Shown piece after piece: positions 17,999 through 27,594 of a stretch of 64,000 nt of DNA (positions are counted from its first letter, which is position 1; each line of letters starts with the position of its first letter). Source of the stretch: Mariniradius saccharolyticus AK6 (GTDB lineage: Bacteria; Bacteroidota; Bacteroidia; Cytophagales; Cyclobacteriaceae). Below the pieces are notes generated by a model. The model was not told the origin of the DNA and did no database searches. It saw nothing but the letters and a program-made list of their open reading frames with translations. The translations under genes and the position numbers were made by a program. Location: assembly GCF_000330725.2 (NCBI RefSeq), contig NZ_AMZY02000013.1, forward strand, positions 186,001 to 250,000. The letters run 5' to 3'.

Positions 17999-18487
17999 AT
18001 GTATTATCGGTTTGGCAAAGTATTCCATTTCATCAGTATTCTTTTGTTTGTATTCGTCTTTTTGTACACCTATTCCGCCCTGCCGGATTTGGTGGGATTT
18101 GAGCAGAGTGAGTCGGGTGAGTTTACAAAAAGCGGCAGTAAGAGCACTTTTTTCTACATAGGGATCATCGCATTTGGCGTTTTGAACCTGATCTTGGCCT
18201 TGCCAGCCAAGATGATCGAAAAGCAAAGTACGCCAAACCTAAAGCGGCTTTTTCCAAAGGGGGATTCGATTACCGACTACATGGTCACTTGGATGTACAG
18301 TTTTATGGGTGTGATCAATGTCTCGCTCTCCATCATGAGCCTATTTGTCCATGCGATCAACAACCAGAATGAAATCGGGACAGGTAGCTTCGCATTTTTC
18401 TTTTACCTCGTTCCTGTACTTTTCGTGGTTTGGATTATAGCACTGTTTTGGATATTGTTGCAGAAGTTCAAAAGCATTCAGCAATAG
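17999..18487 (+). CDS. Four-helix membrane protein of unknown function
   Basis: A 162-residue protein with four predicted membrane helices: residues ~9-27, 50-68, 93-117 and 131-153, joined by short polar loops. The second loop is basic (KMIEKQSTPNLKRLF). I recognise no domain. It lies 55 bases upstream of parE on the same strand and may share a transcript with the topoisomerase genes, though nothing ties it to DNA topology. Confidence 0.75.
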   Translation: MYYRFGKVFHFISILLFVFVFLYTYSALPDLVGFEQSESGEFTKSGSKSTFFYIGIIAFGVLNLILALPAKMIEKQSTPNLKRLFPKGDSITDYMVTWMYSFMGVINVSLSIMSLFVHAINNQNEIGTGSFAFFFYLVPVLFVVWIIALFWILLQKFKSIQQ

Positions 18488-18542
18488 CTGAGGGAAGGAA
18501 TGTTTCTTTCATGAAAAAAGACTAGAAAAAGGGAAAACCAGC

Positions 18543-20438
18543 ATGGCAGAAAACATCAAATACACCGAAGACAGTATCAAGTCGCTTGATTGGAGGGAAC
18601 ATATCCGATTGAGGCCGGGGATGTACATCGGTAAGCTAGGGGATGGAAGTGCACAGGATGACGGCATTTACGTACTTGTCAAGGAGGTCGTCGACAACAG
18701 TATCGACGAACACATGATGGGCTACGGTAAAACCATCGATATCAAAATCTCCGAACACCGCGTCGAAGTGCGTGACTACGGGAGGGGCATACCCTTGGGA
18801 AAAGTCATAGATTGTGTCTCCAAAATCAATACCGGTGGCAAGTACGATTCCGGGGCCTTCCAAAAATCTGTCGGTCTGAACGGCGTTGGTACCAAAGCGG
18901 TCAACGCACTCTCGGATTACTTCAAGGTCCAATCCTTTCGTGACGGTGAAACCAAAGTGGCGGAGTTTGAGAAAGGAATCCTCAAAGAAGATAAAGCTGT
19001 CGAAAAATCCAGCGAACGAAACGGTACCAAGGTGATCTTCACTCCGGATGCCACGATTTTCAAGCATTACCATTTTATCCCCGAATACCTCGAAAACCAG
19101 ATTTGGAACTACGCATTCCTGAATGCGGGCCTGACGATCAACTATAATGGGAAGAAATTCTTTTCGGAAAAGGGGCTCTATGACCTGCTGATGCGCAAGG
19201 TAGACGAGGAAAGCATCCGCTATCCCGTCATCCACCTGAAGGGAAATGACATTGAGATCGCCTTGACCCACTCCAACCAATACGGAGAGGAATACTATTC
19301 CTTCGTCAATGGACAATTTACGACCCAAGGCGGAACCCACTTGGCGGCGTTTAGGGAGGCCGTGGTAAAGACGATCCGGGAGTTTTACAAAAAGGAATTC
19401 GATGCCTCGGACATCAGGCAAAGTATCGTGGCAGCAATCGCCGTACGCGTGCAGGAACCGGTGTTTGAGTCCCAGACAAAAACAAAGCTTGGTTCCCAAA
19501 ATATCGGCCCGGATGGCCCTACGCTGAGGACGTTTGTCAATGATTTCGTGAAGACGGAGCTGGACAACTACCTCCACAAGAACCCCTCAGTCGCCGACGC
19601 GCTCCTGAAGCGAATCCTGCAATCCGAAAGGGAAAGGAAGGAAATTTCGGGTATCAAGAAATTGGCCAACGAACGTGCAAAGAAGGCTAACTTACACAAC
19701 AAGAAATTGAGGGATTGCCGGGTGCATTATGATGACCCAAAAGCAGAAGAGGAATCCAAGAACCGCTCGATGCTCTTCATCACCGAAGGTGACTCCGCCT
19801 CCGGTTCCATTACCAAATCCCGGGATGTGCAGACGCAGGCGGTATTCTCACTTCGTGGAAAGCCGCTCAACTGCTATGGCATGACCAAAAAAGTGGTCTA
19901 TGAAAACGAGGAATTCAACCTGCTGCAGCATGCGCTCAATATCGAGGACGGCATTGAGGGATTGCGCTACCGGAAAATCGTGATCGCCACCGATGCTGAC
20001 GTAGACGGGATGCACATCCGCCTGCTTATCATGACATACTTCTTGCAGTTTTTCCCTGACCTGGTCAGAAATGGACACCTGTTTATTCTTGATACGCCTT
20101 TGTTCCGGGTCAGAAACAAAAAGGAAACGATCTACTGTTACACCGACGAGGAGCGGCAGCGTGCAATCCACAAGCTTGGAAAAACTGCGGAAATCACCCG
20201 GTTCAAGGGCTTGGGGGAAATATCTCCGGATGAATTCGGGAAATTTATCGGAGATGACATCCGCTTGGAACCGATCATCCTGAATAAGGAAACCAAAATA
20301 TCGGACCTGCTCAATTTCTACATGGGCAAGAATACGCCCGACCGTCAGAACTTTATCATCGAAAATCTCAAGATAGAAAAGGACATTGTCTTTGACGATC
20401 CGGCAAAGAAGGAGGCAGAGGAGAGTGAGGCGGCTTGA
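18543..20438 (+). CDS. parE: DNA topoisomerase IV subunit B
   Basis: A 631-residue type IIA topoisomerase ATPase subunit. The GHKL ATP site is visible ([15 protein letters not shown], then DYGRGIPLG and [14 protein letters not shown]), followed by the transducer domain and the TOPRIM domain ([10 protein letters not shown], then [12 protein letters not shown]). The C-terminus ends shortly after TOPRIM, as in ParE and short GyrB forms. The direct pairing with a ParC-like subunit downstream supports ParE rather than GyrB. It decatenates daughter chromosomes. A 131-base gap separates it from parC. Confidence 0.93.
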   Translation: MAENIKYTEDSIKSLDWREHIRLRPGMYIGKLGDGSAQDDGIYVLVKEVVDNSIDEHMMGYGKTIDIKISEHRVEVRDYGRGIPLGKVIDCVSKINTGGKYDSGAFQKSVGLNGVGTKAVNALSDYFKVQSFRDGETKVAEFEKGILKEDKAVEKSSERNGTKVIFTPDATIFKHYHFIPEYLENQIWNYAFLNAGLTINYNGKKFFSEKGLYDLLMRKVDEESIRYPVIHLKGNDIEIALTHSNQYGEEYYSFVNGQFTTQGGTHLAAFREAVVKTIREFYKKEFDASDIRQSIVAAIAVRVQEPVFESQTKTKLGSQNIGPDGPTLRTFVNDFVKTELDNYLHKNPSVADALLKRILQSERERKEISGIKKLANERAKKANLHNKKLRDCRVHYDDPKAEEESKNRSMLFITEGDSASGSITKSRDVQTQAVFSLRGKPLNCYGMTKKVVYENEEFNLLQHALNIEDGIEGLRYRKIVIATDADVDGMHIRLLIMTYFLQFFPDLVRNGHLFILDTPLFRVRNKKETIYCYTDEERQRAIHKLGKTAEITRFKGLGEISPDEFGKFIGDDIRLEPIILNKETKISDLLNFYMGKNTPDRQNFIIENLKIEKDIVFDDPAKKEAEESEAA

Positions 20439-20569
20439 GATTGGTACTCCATGGTCGCGATTCACTACATGTCTGAGCATCTTAGGCGTGAGATTTTCTT
20501 GCGGAATTGATAATGCGAAAAAGGGAAAATGAAATTCCTTCAATTTAAAAATGATCAGAAAGCTCAAAA

Positions 20570-23185
20570 ATGACTGATAACCCTTTAGATAAACCCGAAA
20601 AAGACGAAAGCCTTCACGAATCGATCCCCGTCACGGGAATGTATAAGGACTGGTTTTTGGATTATGCTTCTTATGTGATTTTGGAACGGGCCGTTCCGGC
20701 AATTGAAGACGGTCTGAAGCCGGTACAGCGCCGCATCCTGCACGCCATGAAGGAAATGGACGATGGCCGCTTCAACAAAGTCGCCAATATCATTGGCCAG
20801 TCCATGCAATACCATCCGCACGGGGATGCTTCTATAGGGGAGGCCATTGTCAACATGGGCCAAAAGGATCTCCTGATCGAAACCCAGGGCAATTGGGGCG
20901 ATATCCGCACAGGAGATGGCTCCGCGGCGCCGAGGTACATCGAGGCAAGGCTTTCGAAATTTGCCTTGGAGGTGGTTTTCAATCCACAAACTACAGAATG
21001 GCAGCTTTCCTACGATGGCAGAAAACGGGAACCGGTGACTTTGCCAGTCAAGTTTCCCCTGCTATTGGCCCAAGGCGTAGAGGGGATTGCTGTGGGCCTT
21101 TCGACCAAAATCCTGCCCCACAATTTCATCGAGTTGATTTTGGGTTCGATCCAAATCCTCAAAGGAGAGAAGACGAATATACTTCCAGACTTCCCGACAG
21201 GTGGCTTGGCGGATTTTTCGGAATACAATGAGGGCTTCCGAGGCGGTCGGATCAAGGTCAGGGCAAGGATAGAAGAAGAGGACAACAAGACACTGTTGAT
21301 CAAAGACATACCATTCGGTACGACGACCAATACCCTGATCGAATCCATTATCAAGGCCAACGACAAGGGCAAGATCAAAATCAAAAAGGTGGTCGACAAT
21401 ACTGCCAAGGACGTCGAGATCCAAATCCAATTGGCACCAGGCCAGTCTCCCGATATGACCATCGACGCGCTCTACGCGTTCACTGACTGCGAGGTGAGCA
21501 TATCACCAAACGCCTGTGTGATTATCGATGAAAAGCCTGTTTTCCTCACGGTCAACGACATCCTTGAGCGAAATACCTTCCAAACGAAGGAATTGCTCAG
21601 ACGAGAGCTCGAAATCAGGAAAGCGGAATTGATGGAAAAGCTGCTTTTTTCTTCCCTGGAAAAAATATTCATCGAAAACAGAATCTATAGGGATATCGAA
21701 GAGTGCGAAACCTGGGAGGCGGTCATCCAGACAATTGACAAAGGACTCGACCCCTTCAAGCCTGAGTTTTACAGGGAAATCACGACTGAGGATATCGTCC
21801 GTTTGACGGAAATCAAGATCAAGCGAATTTCGAAGTTTGATGCTTTCAAAGCTGATGAATTGATGCGCAGGCTACAGGAAGAGCTCAAGGAAGTCAATTA
21901 CAACCTAAAGCACCTAACTGAGTACGCCATCAAGTACTATCAAAACTTGTTGGACAAGTATGGCAAAGGAAGGGAGCGAAAGACTGAAATACGGACTTTT
22001 GACACCATTCAGGCCACGGTAGTTGCTGCGAACAATGCCAAACTGTATGTCAACCGAGCGGATGGGTTTGTGGGATATGGCTTGAAAAAGGATGAGTTTG
22101 TTTGCGACTGCTCGGATTTGGATGACGTGATCGTGTTCAGGCGGGATGGAAATTGTGTGGTCACCAAAATTCAGGAAAAGGGTTTTGTGGGCAAAGACAT
22201 TATCCATGTCGCCGTCTTTAGAAAAGGAGACGAACGCATGGTCTACAACCTCGTGTACCTGGATGGAGGTTCAGGAAAGGCCATGGTGAAGCGTTTCCAG
22301 GTTCTGGGCGTGACAAGGGATCGGGAATACGACCTGACCAAAGGAACCAAGGGATCCAAGGTACTCTATCTTTCAGCCAATCCCAATGGTGAAGCCGAGG
22401 TGATCTCCGTCCACTTGACCCAAGGGGCCAAAGCGAGGGTCAAGGTATTCGATTTTGACTTTAGCACAATTGAGATCAAAGGAAGGTCAGCGGGCGGAAA
22501 CATCCTGACCAAATATCCGATTCGGAAGATTCAATGGAAAATGGCAGGAACCTCAACTCTGGGGGGCTTGGACATCTACTACGACGCGTCGATTGGCCGG
22601 TTGAATACCGATGCACGTGGCCGAAAAATCGGGAATTTTCTTGGAGAAGATCGCATTTTGGTGTTTTACAAAAACGGTGAATATGAGCTGACGACCTTTG
22701 AGCTCACCAACCGCTACGAAGCAAAAGATGTATTGTTTATCGAAAAATTTAAGCCTGAGGCTGTGATTTCAGCCATTTATTGGGATGGGGCGAGCAAGAA
22801 CTACTTCGTGAAGCGTTTCCTGATCGAAACGACCACCATCAACAAGAAATTCAGTATTGTCACCGATCACAAGCAGTCCTATCTCAAAATAGTATCTACC
22901 GAAAGCCAACCGCAGGTCAAGGCGAAACTTCAGAAAGGGAAAGATATCGAGGAGCAGGAATTTGACCTCGATATGCTCATCGATGTCAAGGGCTGGAAGG
23001 CGATAGGTAACAAACTCAGCACGCATACGGTCTTGGAGGTGCAACTGATAGAATCCACAAAACCCGAAACATCGGAACCCACCGAAACCACAGAAGAGAC
23101 CGATGACGAGGACTTGGAAATAGGGGATACGATCGAGTTCAAGATCAAGAAAAAGGACGAAGACGAACAGTTAGGCTTGTTCTAA
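20570..23185 (+). CDS. parC: DNA topoisomerase IV subunit A
   Basis: An 871-residue type IIA topoisomerase cleavage subunit. The winged-helix region holds KPVQRRILHAM, YHPHGDASIGEA and the active-site Tyr123 in AAPRYIEARL. A coiled-coil arm and a C-terminal beta-pinwheel (about residues 480-800) follow, then an acidic Thr/Glu-rich tail. The position equivalent to the quinolone-contacting Ser is Ala87, while the acidic position is kept (Glu91). It forms the A2B2 enzyme with the upstream parE product. A strong bidirectional terminator follows. Confidence 0.93.
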   Translation: MTDNPLDKPEKDESLHESIPVTGMYKDWFLDYASYVILERAVPAIEDGLKPVQRRILHAMKEMDDGRFNKVANIIGQSMQYHPHGDASIGEAIVNMGQKDLLIETQGNWGDIRTGDGSAAPRYIEARLSKFALEVVFNPQTTEWQLSYDGRKREPVTLPVKFPLLLAQGVEGIAVGLSTKILPHNFIELILGSIQILKGEKTNILPDFPTGGLADFSEYNEGFRGGRIKVRARIEEEDNKTLLIKDIPFGTTTNTLIESIIKANDKGKIKIKKVVDNTAKDVEIQIQLAPGQSPDMTIDALYAFTDCEVSISPNACVIIDEKPVFLTVNDILERNTFQTKELLRRELEIRKAELMEKLLFSSLEKIFIENRIYRDIEECETWEAVIQTIDKGLDPFKPEFYREITTEDIVRLTEIKIKRISKFDAFKADELMRRLQEELKEVNYNLKHLTEYAIKYYQNLLDKYGKGRERKTEIRTFDTIQATVVAANNAKLYVNRADGFVGYGLKKDEFVCDCSDLDDVIVFRRDGNCVVTKIQEKGFVGKDIIHVAVFRKGDERMVYNLVYLDGGSGKAMVKRFQVLGVTRDREYDLTKGTKGSKVLYLSANPNGEAEVISVHLTQGAKARVKVFDFDFSTIEIKGRSAGGNILTKYPIRKIQWKMAGTSTLGGLDIYYDASIGRLNTDARGRKIGNFLGEDRILVFYKNGEYELTTFELTNRYEAKDVLFIEKFKPEAVISAIYWDGASKNYFVKRFLIETTTINKKFSIVTDHKQSYLKIVSTESQPQVKAKLQKGKDIEEQEFDLDMLIDVKGWKAIGNKLSTHTVLEVQLIESTKPETSEPTETTEETDDEDLEIGDTIEFKIKKKDEDEQLGLF

Positions 23186-23187
23186 AC

Positions 23188-23218
23188 AAAAAAGCATCCT
23201 CGATTGGATGCTTTTTTG
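23188..23218. terminator. Bidirectional terminator between parC and the CocE-type gene
   Basis: AAAAAAGCATCC (23188-23199) and GGATGCTTTTTT (23206-23217) form a symmetrical stem with a six-base loop and T-tracts on both strands. It serves parC and the convergent hydrolase gene, whose stop is at 23227. Confidence 0.85.
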
Positions 23219-23226
23219 TTGTTGGC

Positions 23227-25107
23227 CTATTTTCGAATGATCGGCAGACTTACACTGCTTGGATACTTGCTCGAATGGTGGATCGTATTCGTAGCCACGA
23301 TCCCAGTCGTTTCATCGTAGGTGTTGCCGCCGGTGTTCATGTTCCTGTCAAACCTTGGGAAATTGGAACTTGAAATCTCGATGCGGATTCGATGTCCTTT
23401 TTCAAAGTAATTGGAGGTAGACATGGGTGTCATATTCACTTCATAGACTTTTCCCTTTTCCATCCACACTTCTTTCTCGTAACCTTCCCGGTATCGCACC
23501 CTTTGGATGGTTTCGTCTAGATTATATGCTTTTCCGTCGGGATAGACGTCAATTAGCTTGATGGTAAGGTCGGTATCCTTGACATCAGAGGAAAGGAAAA
23601 GTTTGGCCTCGATGAAGCCGCTCACTTCGATTCCTTCTGTCAGTGGCTCTGATGTGTATACGAGGATATCGTTCCGCAGCTCCATTTCCTGCTGGTCAAA
23701 AGCACCTCCCTGTACTGCATTTCCCGTGCAGCAGACATTCCCCCCGTAGGACGTTACCGGATTCATCGGGTCGTAGGTGAATGTGTCTGGGTTGTCCCTG
23801 CCTGCTTTCTTGGCTCCCAAAACACCATCTCCCAGTCTTGAATTGGCTTTGCCGGCACTGTTGAGGAAATAGGTCGTCATGACGGCCTCCTTGGGGGGCC
23901 AAGTGTCTGAGGTCTGCCATTTGTTGGAACCCATGGTGAAATAGGTCACGCGGGGCATTTTTCCCGGCGATTGGTTTTGGTCTCCTTTGAGCCAAAAGTC
24001 AAACCAGCCATAGGTCATATCGTTGTAGGGCAACCGTGCATCTCCCATGCTTCTTTCGCCTACGATCGTATTCTCCGTCGCACGGGTAAACGCACAGTGC
24101 AACGTCGGCGCAATCACCAAATACTGATTATCACGGACCTCTGGGTCTTTGGCATTTTCCCTCACATGGTTGAACAAAGCAATGTTTGGACTTGCAGACA
24201 CATCGTACCAGGATACAAACCAGTAGCTCGGTACGCCAATATCCATATGGTCATGGTAAAGCCCACCTTCATACCACTTTGGGTCATTTGGTTTTCGGGT
24301 AATCATTTCTTCATAAATCCCCATCGGGCCTCCGACGTTTTTGATGATATCCTGAATCGGCAAATGGCTTAACGCTTTTGACCAATCTACCGCAGGATAC
24401 CTTGGGGCCATATCATAAAAACGCTGCAACCGCAACAAATCCTCCTGCTGAATTCCCTCAGGTAGTTTCGGAGCCATTGGGTCATGCTGGGTGCTGTACA
24501 GCCATGCAGTGAACAACATCTGACCGGCGCCACCTCGATACCAGTTTCCCTGCTCGACATAGGGGCCCACTTTTCCTACACCCGCTCCAAAAGCCTGGGG
24601 AATCATCGCTGCATGCGCGGGGTGGTTCATGGCGGCGACCGCCATCTGCCATTCGGCTGTGGAAGAACAACCAATCGTTCCGATCTTTCCATTGCTCCAA
24701 GGCTGTGCGGCCATCCAACTGAATGCATCATAACCATCTGTAAGCGGAGTGCCCAAAATATCCCATTCACCTTCCGAAAAAAACCTTCCCCTTTCATTTT
24801 GGACCACATAGGCGTATCCGCGCTGAACCGCTTCATAGGCTGTTTCCAAAGTTCTTGTGACTAGTTGCCCGTCCCTGTAGCTGTTGAAGTTGTAGGGAGT
24901 TCTTGAAAAAATGATTGGGACTTTTTGATCGGTTTTTGGACGGTAGATATCTGTGGCCAACCGAACGCCATCACGCATCGGCATCATGACCTTCTGATCA
25001 ATGATTGCGATTTCTTCCAGTTTTTGGAGGATGTTTTTTTCTTGTCCAAGTGCAAGCCCCGATACGAATAGGAGCATGAGAAGATGGACCAGGAATGTTT
25101 TTCTCAT
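23227..25107 (-). CDS. CocE/NonD-family (S15-type) hydrolase, exported
   Basis: A 626-residue hydrolase of the CocE/NonD family (alpha/beta hydrolase plus C-terminal jelly roll, related to X-Pro dipeptidyl peptidases and glutaryl-7-ACA acylases). A signal peptide ([21 protein letters not shown]) precedes the mature start at about residue 22. The start of the fold is seen in [18 protein letters not shown]; the nucleophile is in [19 protein letters not shown] probably carries the catalytic His; the C-terminal beta domain begins near residue 430 and ends with [13 protein letters not shown]. It likely cleaves an acylated or proline-containing extracytoplasmic substrate. Monocistronic. Confidence 0.88.
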   Translation of the reverse strand: MRKTFLVHLLMLLFVSGLALGQEKNILQKLEEIAIIDQKVMMPMRDGVRLATDIYRPKTDQKVPIIFSRTPYNFNSYRDGQLVTRTLETAYEAVQRGYAYVVQNERGRFFSEGEWDILGTPLTDGYDAFSWMAAQPWSNGKIGTIGCSSTAEWQMAVAAMNHPAHAAMIPQAFGAGVGKVGPYVEQGNWYRGGAGQMLFTAWLYSTQHDPMAPKLPEGIQQEDLLRLQRFYDMAPRYPAVDWSKALSHLPIQDIIKNVGGPMGIYEEMITRKPNDPKWYEGGLYHDHMDIGVPSYWFVSWYDVSASPNIALFNHVRENAKDPEVRDNQYLVIAPTLHCAFTRATENTIVGERSMGDARLPYNDMTYGWFDFWLKGDQNQSPGKMPRVTYFTMGSNKWQTSDTWPPKEAVMTTYFLNSAGKANSRLGDGVLGAKKAGRDNPDTFTYDPMNPVTSYGGNVCCTGNAVQGGAFDQQEMELRNDILVYTSEPLTEGIEVSGFIEAKLFLSSDVKDTDLTIKLIDVYPDGKAYNLDETIQRVRYREGYEKEVWMEKGKVYEVNMTPMSTSNYFEKGHRIRIEISSSNFPRFDRNMNTGGNTYDETTGIVATNTIHHSSKYPSSVSLPIIRK

Positions 25108-25188
25108 AGTATTGGATTGATGTTGGAATCAATTTATGGTTAATTCCCGAAAAAGTACAGCATCTGGTAAAGAAACGGTCTAAATCCC

Positions 25189-25899
25189 TTACCAGTTTTC
25201 GGAATATCCGTCCATGTCCTCCGTCCTTTTTTTGTCCATTTGGCGGATTTCCTCCAGAACCCGGTGTTCTGCTAGTAATCGAAAAGTGAAGAGGTGATTG
25301 TGTGTCTTGACGAGGTATCGATGGGCTGCATTGGGGATGTGGATCGGAACCCGCATCAGACGCCTGTCATCCTTTCCGAATGATGGCTTGACAGCGCCCC
25401 CAAAAAAGTAGGGCCAAAGTGTCTTGGAACAGCTGATAGCAACCCTATCAATATGGTGTCTTTCCATCAATTCGTTGACTCTGATGTTGATATTTTCAAA
25501 AAATTCCAAAGTTTGATGCAATCTCACCCTCGAGCCGGCTCGGGATTTCCCTTTGGTTTTAAGATACTTGATTTGGCTTTTTCCTTGCTTTTTGCGAATC
25601 ATATATGCCCGGAAGACTTTGTGGCTGCTGATTTCGCCGTTTTCAAAAAAGCCCACACTCCCTATTCCAGCCTTGATGAGGATGATCAGGATATTAAAAA
25701 TGGATGCCTCGACCACTGATCCTGACACTTCGTCAAAATCCATAAAGTAGGGCAATCGTAGCCGGAACTTCAAATCCCCGTTTTTTTCATATCCCTCAAG
25801 GGTTTGTGTTGATTTTGTCCAATTGAACCTTACACCCAGAATTCTTTGCCGATTGAGGAAGTTTTTGGCCAAATTCATGTCTATTTTTTCCCAATGCAT
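25189..25899 (-). CDS. VLRF1/Vms1/ANKZF1-like peptidyl-tRNA hydrolase (putative release factor)
   Basis: A 236-residue soluble protein that I assign to the VLRF1 (Vms1-like release factor) family, whose eukaryotic members Vms1/ANKZF1 release nascent chains from stalled 60S-tRNA complexes. Marks in order: VFRAYMIRKKQGKSQIKYL (residues 95-113) with the GxxQ signature, predicted catalytic Gln109; KGKSRAGSRVRLHQTLEFFE (116-135), matching the conserved lysine/AGS/arginine helix; a strand with DRVAISCS; then YFFGGAVKPSFGKDDRRLMR (164-183) and a terminal segment like ANKZF1's FFGG...DPRLW region. No zinc finger or ankyrin repeats, as in bacterial members. ATG 25878 is an alternative start. The family call is from memory of the motifs and needs a profile search. 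Confidence 0.7.
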   Translation of the reverse strand: MHWEKIDMNLAKNFLNRQRILGVRFNWTKSTQTLEGYEKNGDLKFRLRLPYFMDFDEVSGSVVEASIFNILIILIKAGIGSVGFFENGEISSHKVFRAYMIRKKQGKSQIKYLKTKGKSRAGSRVRLHQTLEFFENINIRVNELMERHHIDRVAISCSKTLWPYFFGGAVKPSFGKDDRRLMRVPIHIPNAAHRYLVKTHNHLFTFRLLAEHRVLEEIRQMDKKRTEDMDGYSENW

Positions 25900-26153
25900 A
25901 AGTTTTTTGAAGGAGAGATCAAAAATGGCTTAATTTTTGTAATTTACATACGGAAAAACACCATTGATGATATGCCTGTTTTGGGAAGAGTTAATATTCA
26001 AATAGCCAATTTCGAAGGAATTTTTCTCAGCGACAAACAAACTACCGTCTTAAATCGTTGATGAATAGATAATTAAAATGTCACATTCCGTCCGAATGGT
26101 CATAATTTTTGGTGTTTTCATACGTTGTGTCTAAAAATAAACTGGAATAATCC

Positions 26154-26774
26154 ATGGAATTGAATAAAATCATATTGCTCCACGAAGACTTTCTTGCCGA
26201 TTTTGGTTTTTCTCTGGAACAAAAACAACTGCGTTATTCGAAGAGCTTTGGAGAAGGAAAGCAGATTATCTTTTTCCACCATACGCATCATCAAGACGCC
26301 TTATATGTCGAGTATCAATTGGGGATTCGGTTTGATCAGGTTGAAGCGATCATTCACAAATTCCTCCCGACTTTGGGAGACTACAAAGATCGCAGCATTA
26401 CTTTGGTCGAGACACTCGACCGGATAAATCCTGAAATGCCGAGAAGGTATTTTCTCAAAAACGACCTGGAAATCAGGCCTGTCATTTCTAAAGTTGAGGA
26501 ATTTCTAGTGAAGGAAGGATTTAGGTGGCTGGATAAGTATACTTATGGTCGTCAGTTGGAAAAATTCTTCAATGATGATCCCGATCGTAACATTGCGACG
26601 CAGAATTTTACGTATCGCTCTTCTCGAGGTATTACGTTAGCGAGACTTTACAATCCGCATCGTTATAAGGCTGTGAAGGATCTATATCTTGCCAGGATGG
26701 AGGAAATGCAGGTTACACCATTTACAGTGGCCTGTTTCCTCAATCTCATTGATTTTCTTGATAATATGGATTGA
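26154..26774 (+). CDS. Conserved hypothetical protein (206 aa)
   Basis: A 206-residue soluble protein with no signal peptide or membrane segment. It is rich in aromatic and charged residues (SKSFGEGKQIIFFHHTHHQD, then LDKYTYGRQLEKFFNDDPDR). I recognise no domain. It is divergent from the VLRF1-like gene with about 250 bases between, and its stop codon abuts that of the facing SDR gene: the sequence TGATCA supplies both stops. A TAATTTTTG box about 45 bases before the ATG is a weak promoter candidate. Confidence 0.75.
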   Translation: MELNKIILLHEDFLADFGFSLEQKQLRYSKSFGEGKQIIFFHHTHHQDALYVEYQLGIRFDQVEAIIHKFLPTLGDYKDRSITLVETLDRINPEMPRRYFLKNDLEIRPVISKVEEFLVKEGFRWLDKYTYGRQLEKFFNDDPDRNIATQNFTYRSSRGITLARLYNPHRYKAVKDLYLARMEEMQVTPFTVACFLNLIDFLDNMD

Positions 26775-27590
26775 TCAACCTGTTTTCAGTTTTAATCCTT
26801 CATACGATTGCAACATTCTTTGGGTGGTCATCTTGGTCATCCATTTTTTTATTTGTGCGGGAAGCAGCCTGGAAAAAGCGAATATTATCCTTACGACTTT
26901 GCCGGGAATAATCTCTGTTTTTCCCTTTAGTGTTTGAATTATTGCGTAGTCTGCAACCTGTTCCGGATACAGGAGCGATATGGTTTGGATGAAGTTGCAA
27001 GCGCTGTTCATTTTGAAAAATTTGATATTCGAATTGACACCACCCGGGCACAGGACAGAAACCTTTGTGTTTGTATTGCCAAGTTCTAATGCAAGGCTTT
27101 TGGTAAAATAGTGGACATATGATTTGGTAGCACCGTAGATTTGTTTGTAGGGTCCGGCAAAATGCACGATCATGCTACTTACATTAAGAATGTAGGACAA
27201 CTGTTGCTTAAGTAAAATAGGTAAGATACCATGTGTAATAATCGTTAATGCCTTGATATTCAATTGGATCATCCGGTCGAATGTTTGATAATCCTCGTTT
27301 GAAAACTGCGCATAACCGCCCATGCCCGCATTGTTGATGAGAAAGCTGACAGGATAATCTTTTGAGGTGACATAATTGACCAGTTTTTCGCAGTTTGATT
27401 CCACTGTAAGGTCCATTTCCACAAAATCGACATTGACCCCGAAATTGACTCGAATGGTTTGGCATAGCTCTGGCAGACCGGTATTGGGCAGCGAAACCAA
27501 AAGCAGGTCCATTTGCCGTTTGGAGCATTCGATGGCAAAGGCTTTGCCCAATCCGTCTGAGGATCCTGTAATCAAAGCGAAGTGTCTCAT
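26775..27590 (-). CDS. SDR-family NAD(P)-dependent oxidoreductase
   Basis: A 271-residue short-chain dehydrogenase. The cofactor motif ALITGSSDGLGKAFA is at the N-terminus, NNAGMGG near residue 88, the catalytic Ser in NVSSM and the YxxxK pair in YGATK. CPGGV follows. The C-terminal ~40 residues are hydrophobic and basic, so membrane association is possible. Four bases separate it from the upstream epimerase-like gene, making a two-gene operon. Substrate unknown; a lipid or sterol-like alcohol is possible given the neighbour, but unsupported. Confidence 0.87.
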   Translation of the reverse strand: MRHFALITGSSDGLGKAFAIECSKRQMDLLLVSLPNTGLPELCQTIRVNFGVNVDFVEMDLTVESNCEKLVNYVTSKDYPVSFLINNAGMGGYAQFSNEDYQTFDRMIQLNIKALTIITHGILPILLKQQLSYILNVSSMIVHFAGPYKQIYGATKSYVHYFTKSLALELGNTNTKVSVLCPGGVNSNIKFFKMNSACNFIQTISLLYPEQVADYAIIQTLKGKTEIIPGKVVRIIFAFSRLLPAQIKKWMTKMTTQRMLQSYEGLKLKTG

Positions 27591-27594
27591 GGGT

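Noticed and set aside
18636-19577. 313-codon minus-strand frame within parE
   Set aside because: Antisense shadow of a highly conserved gene.
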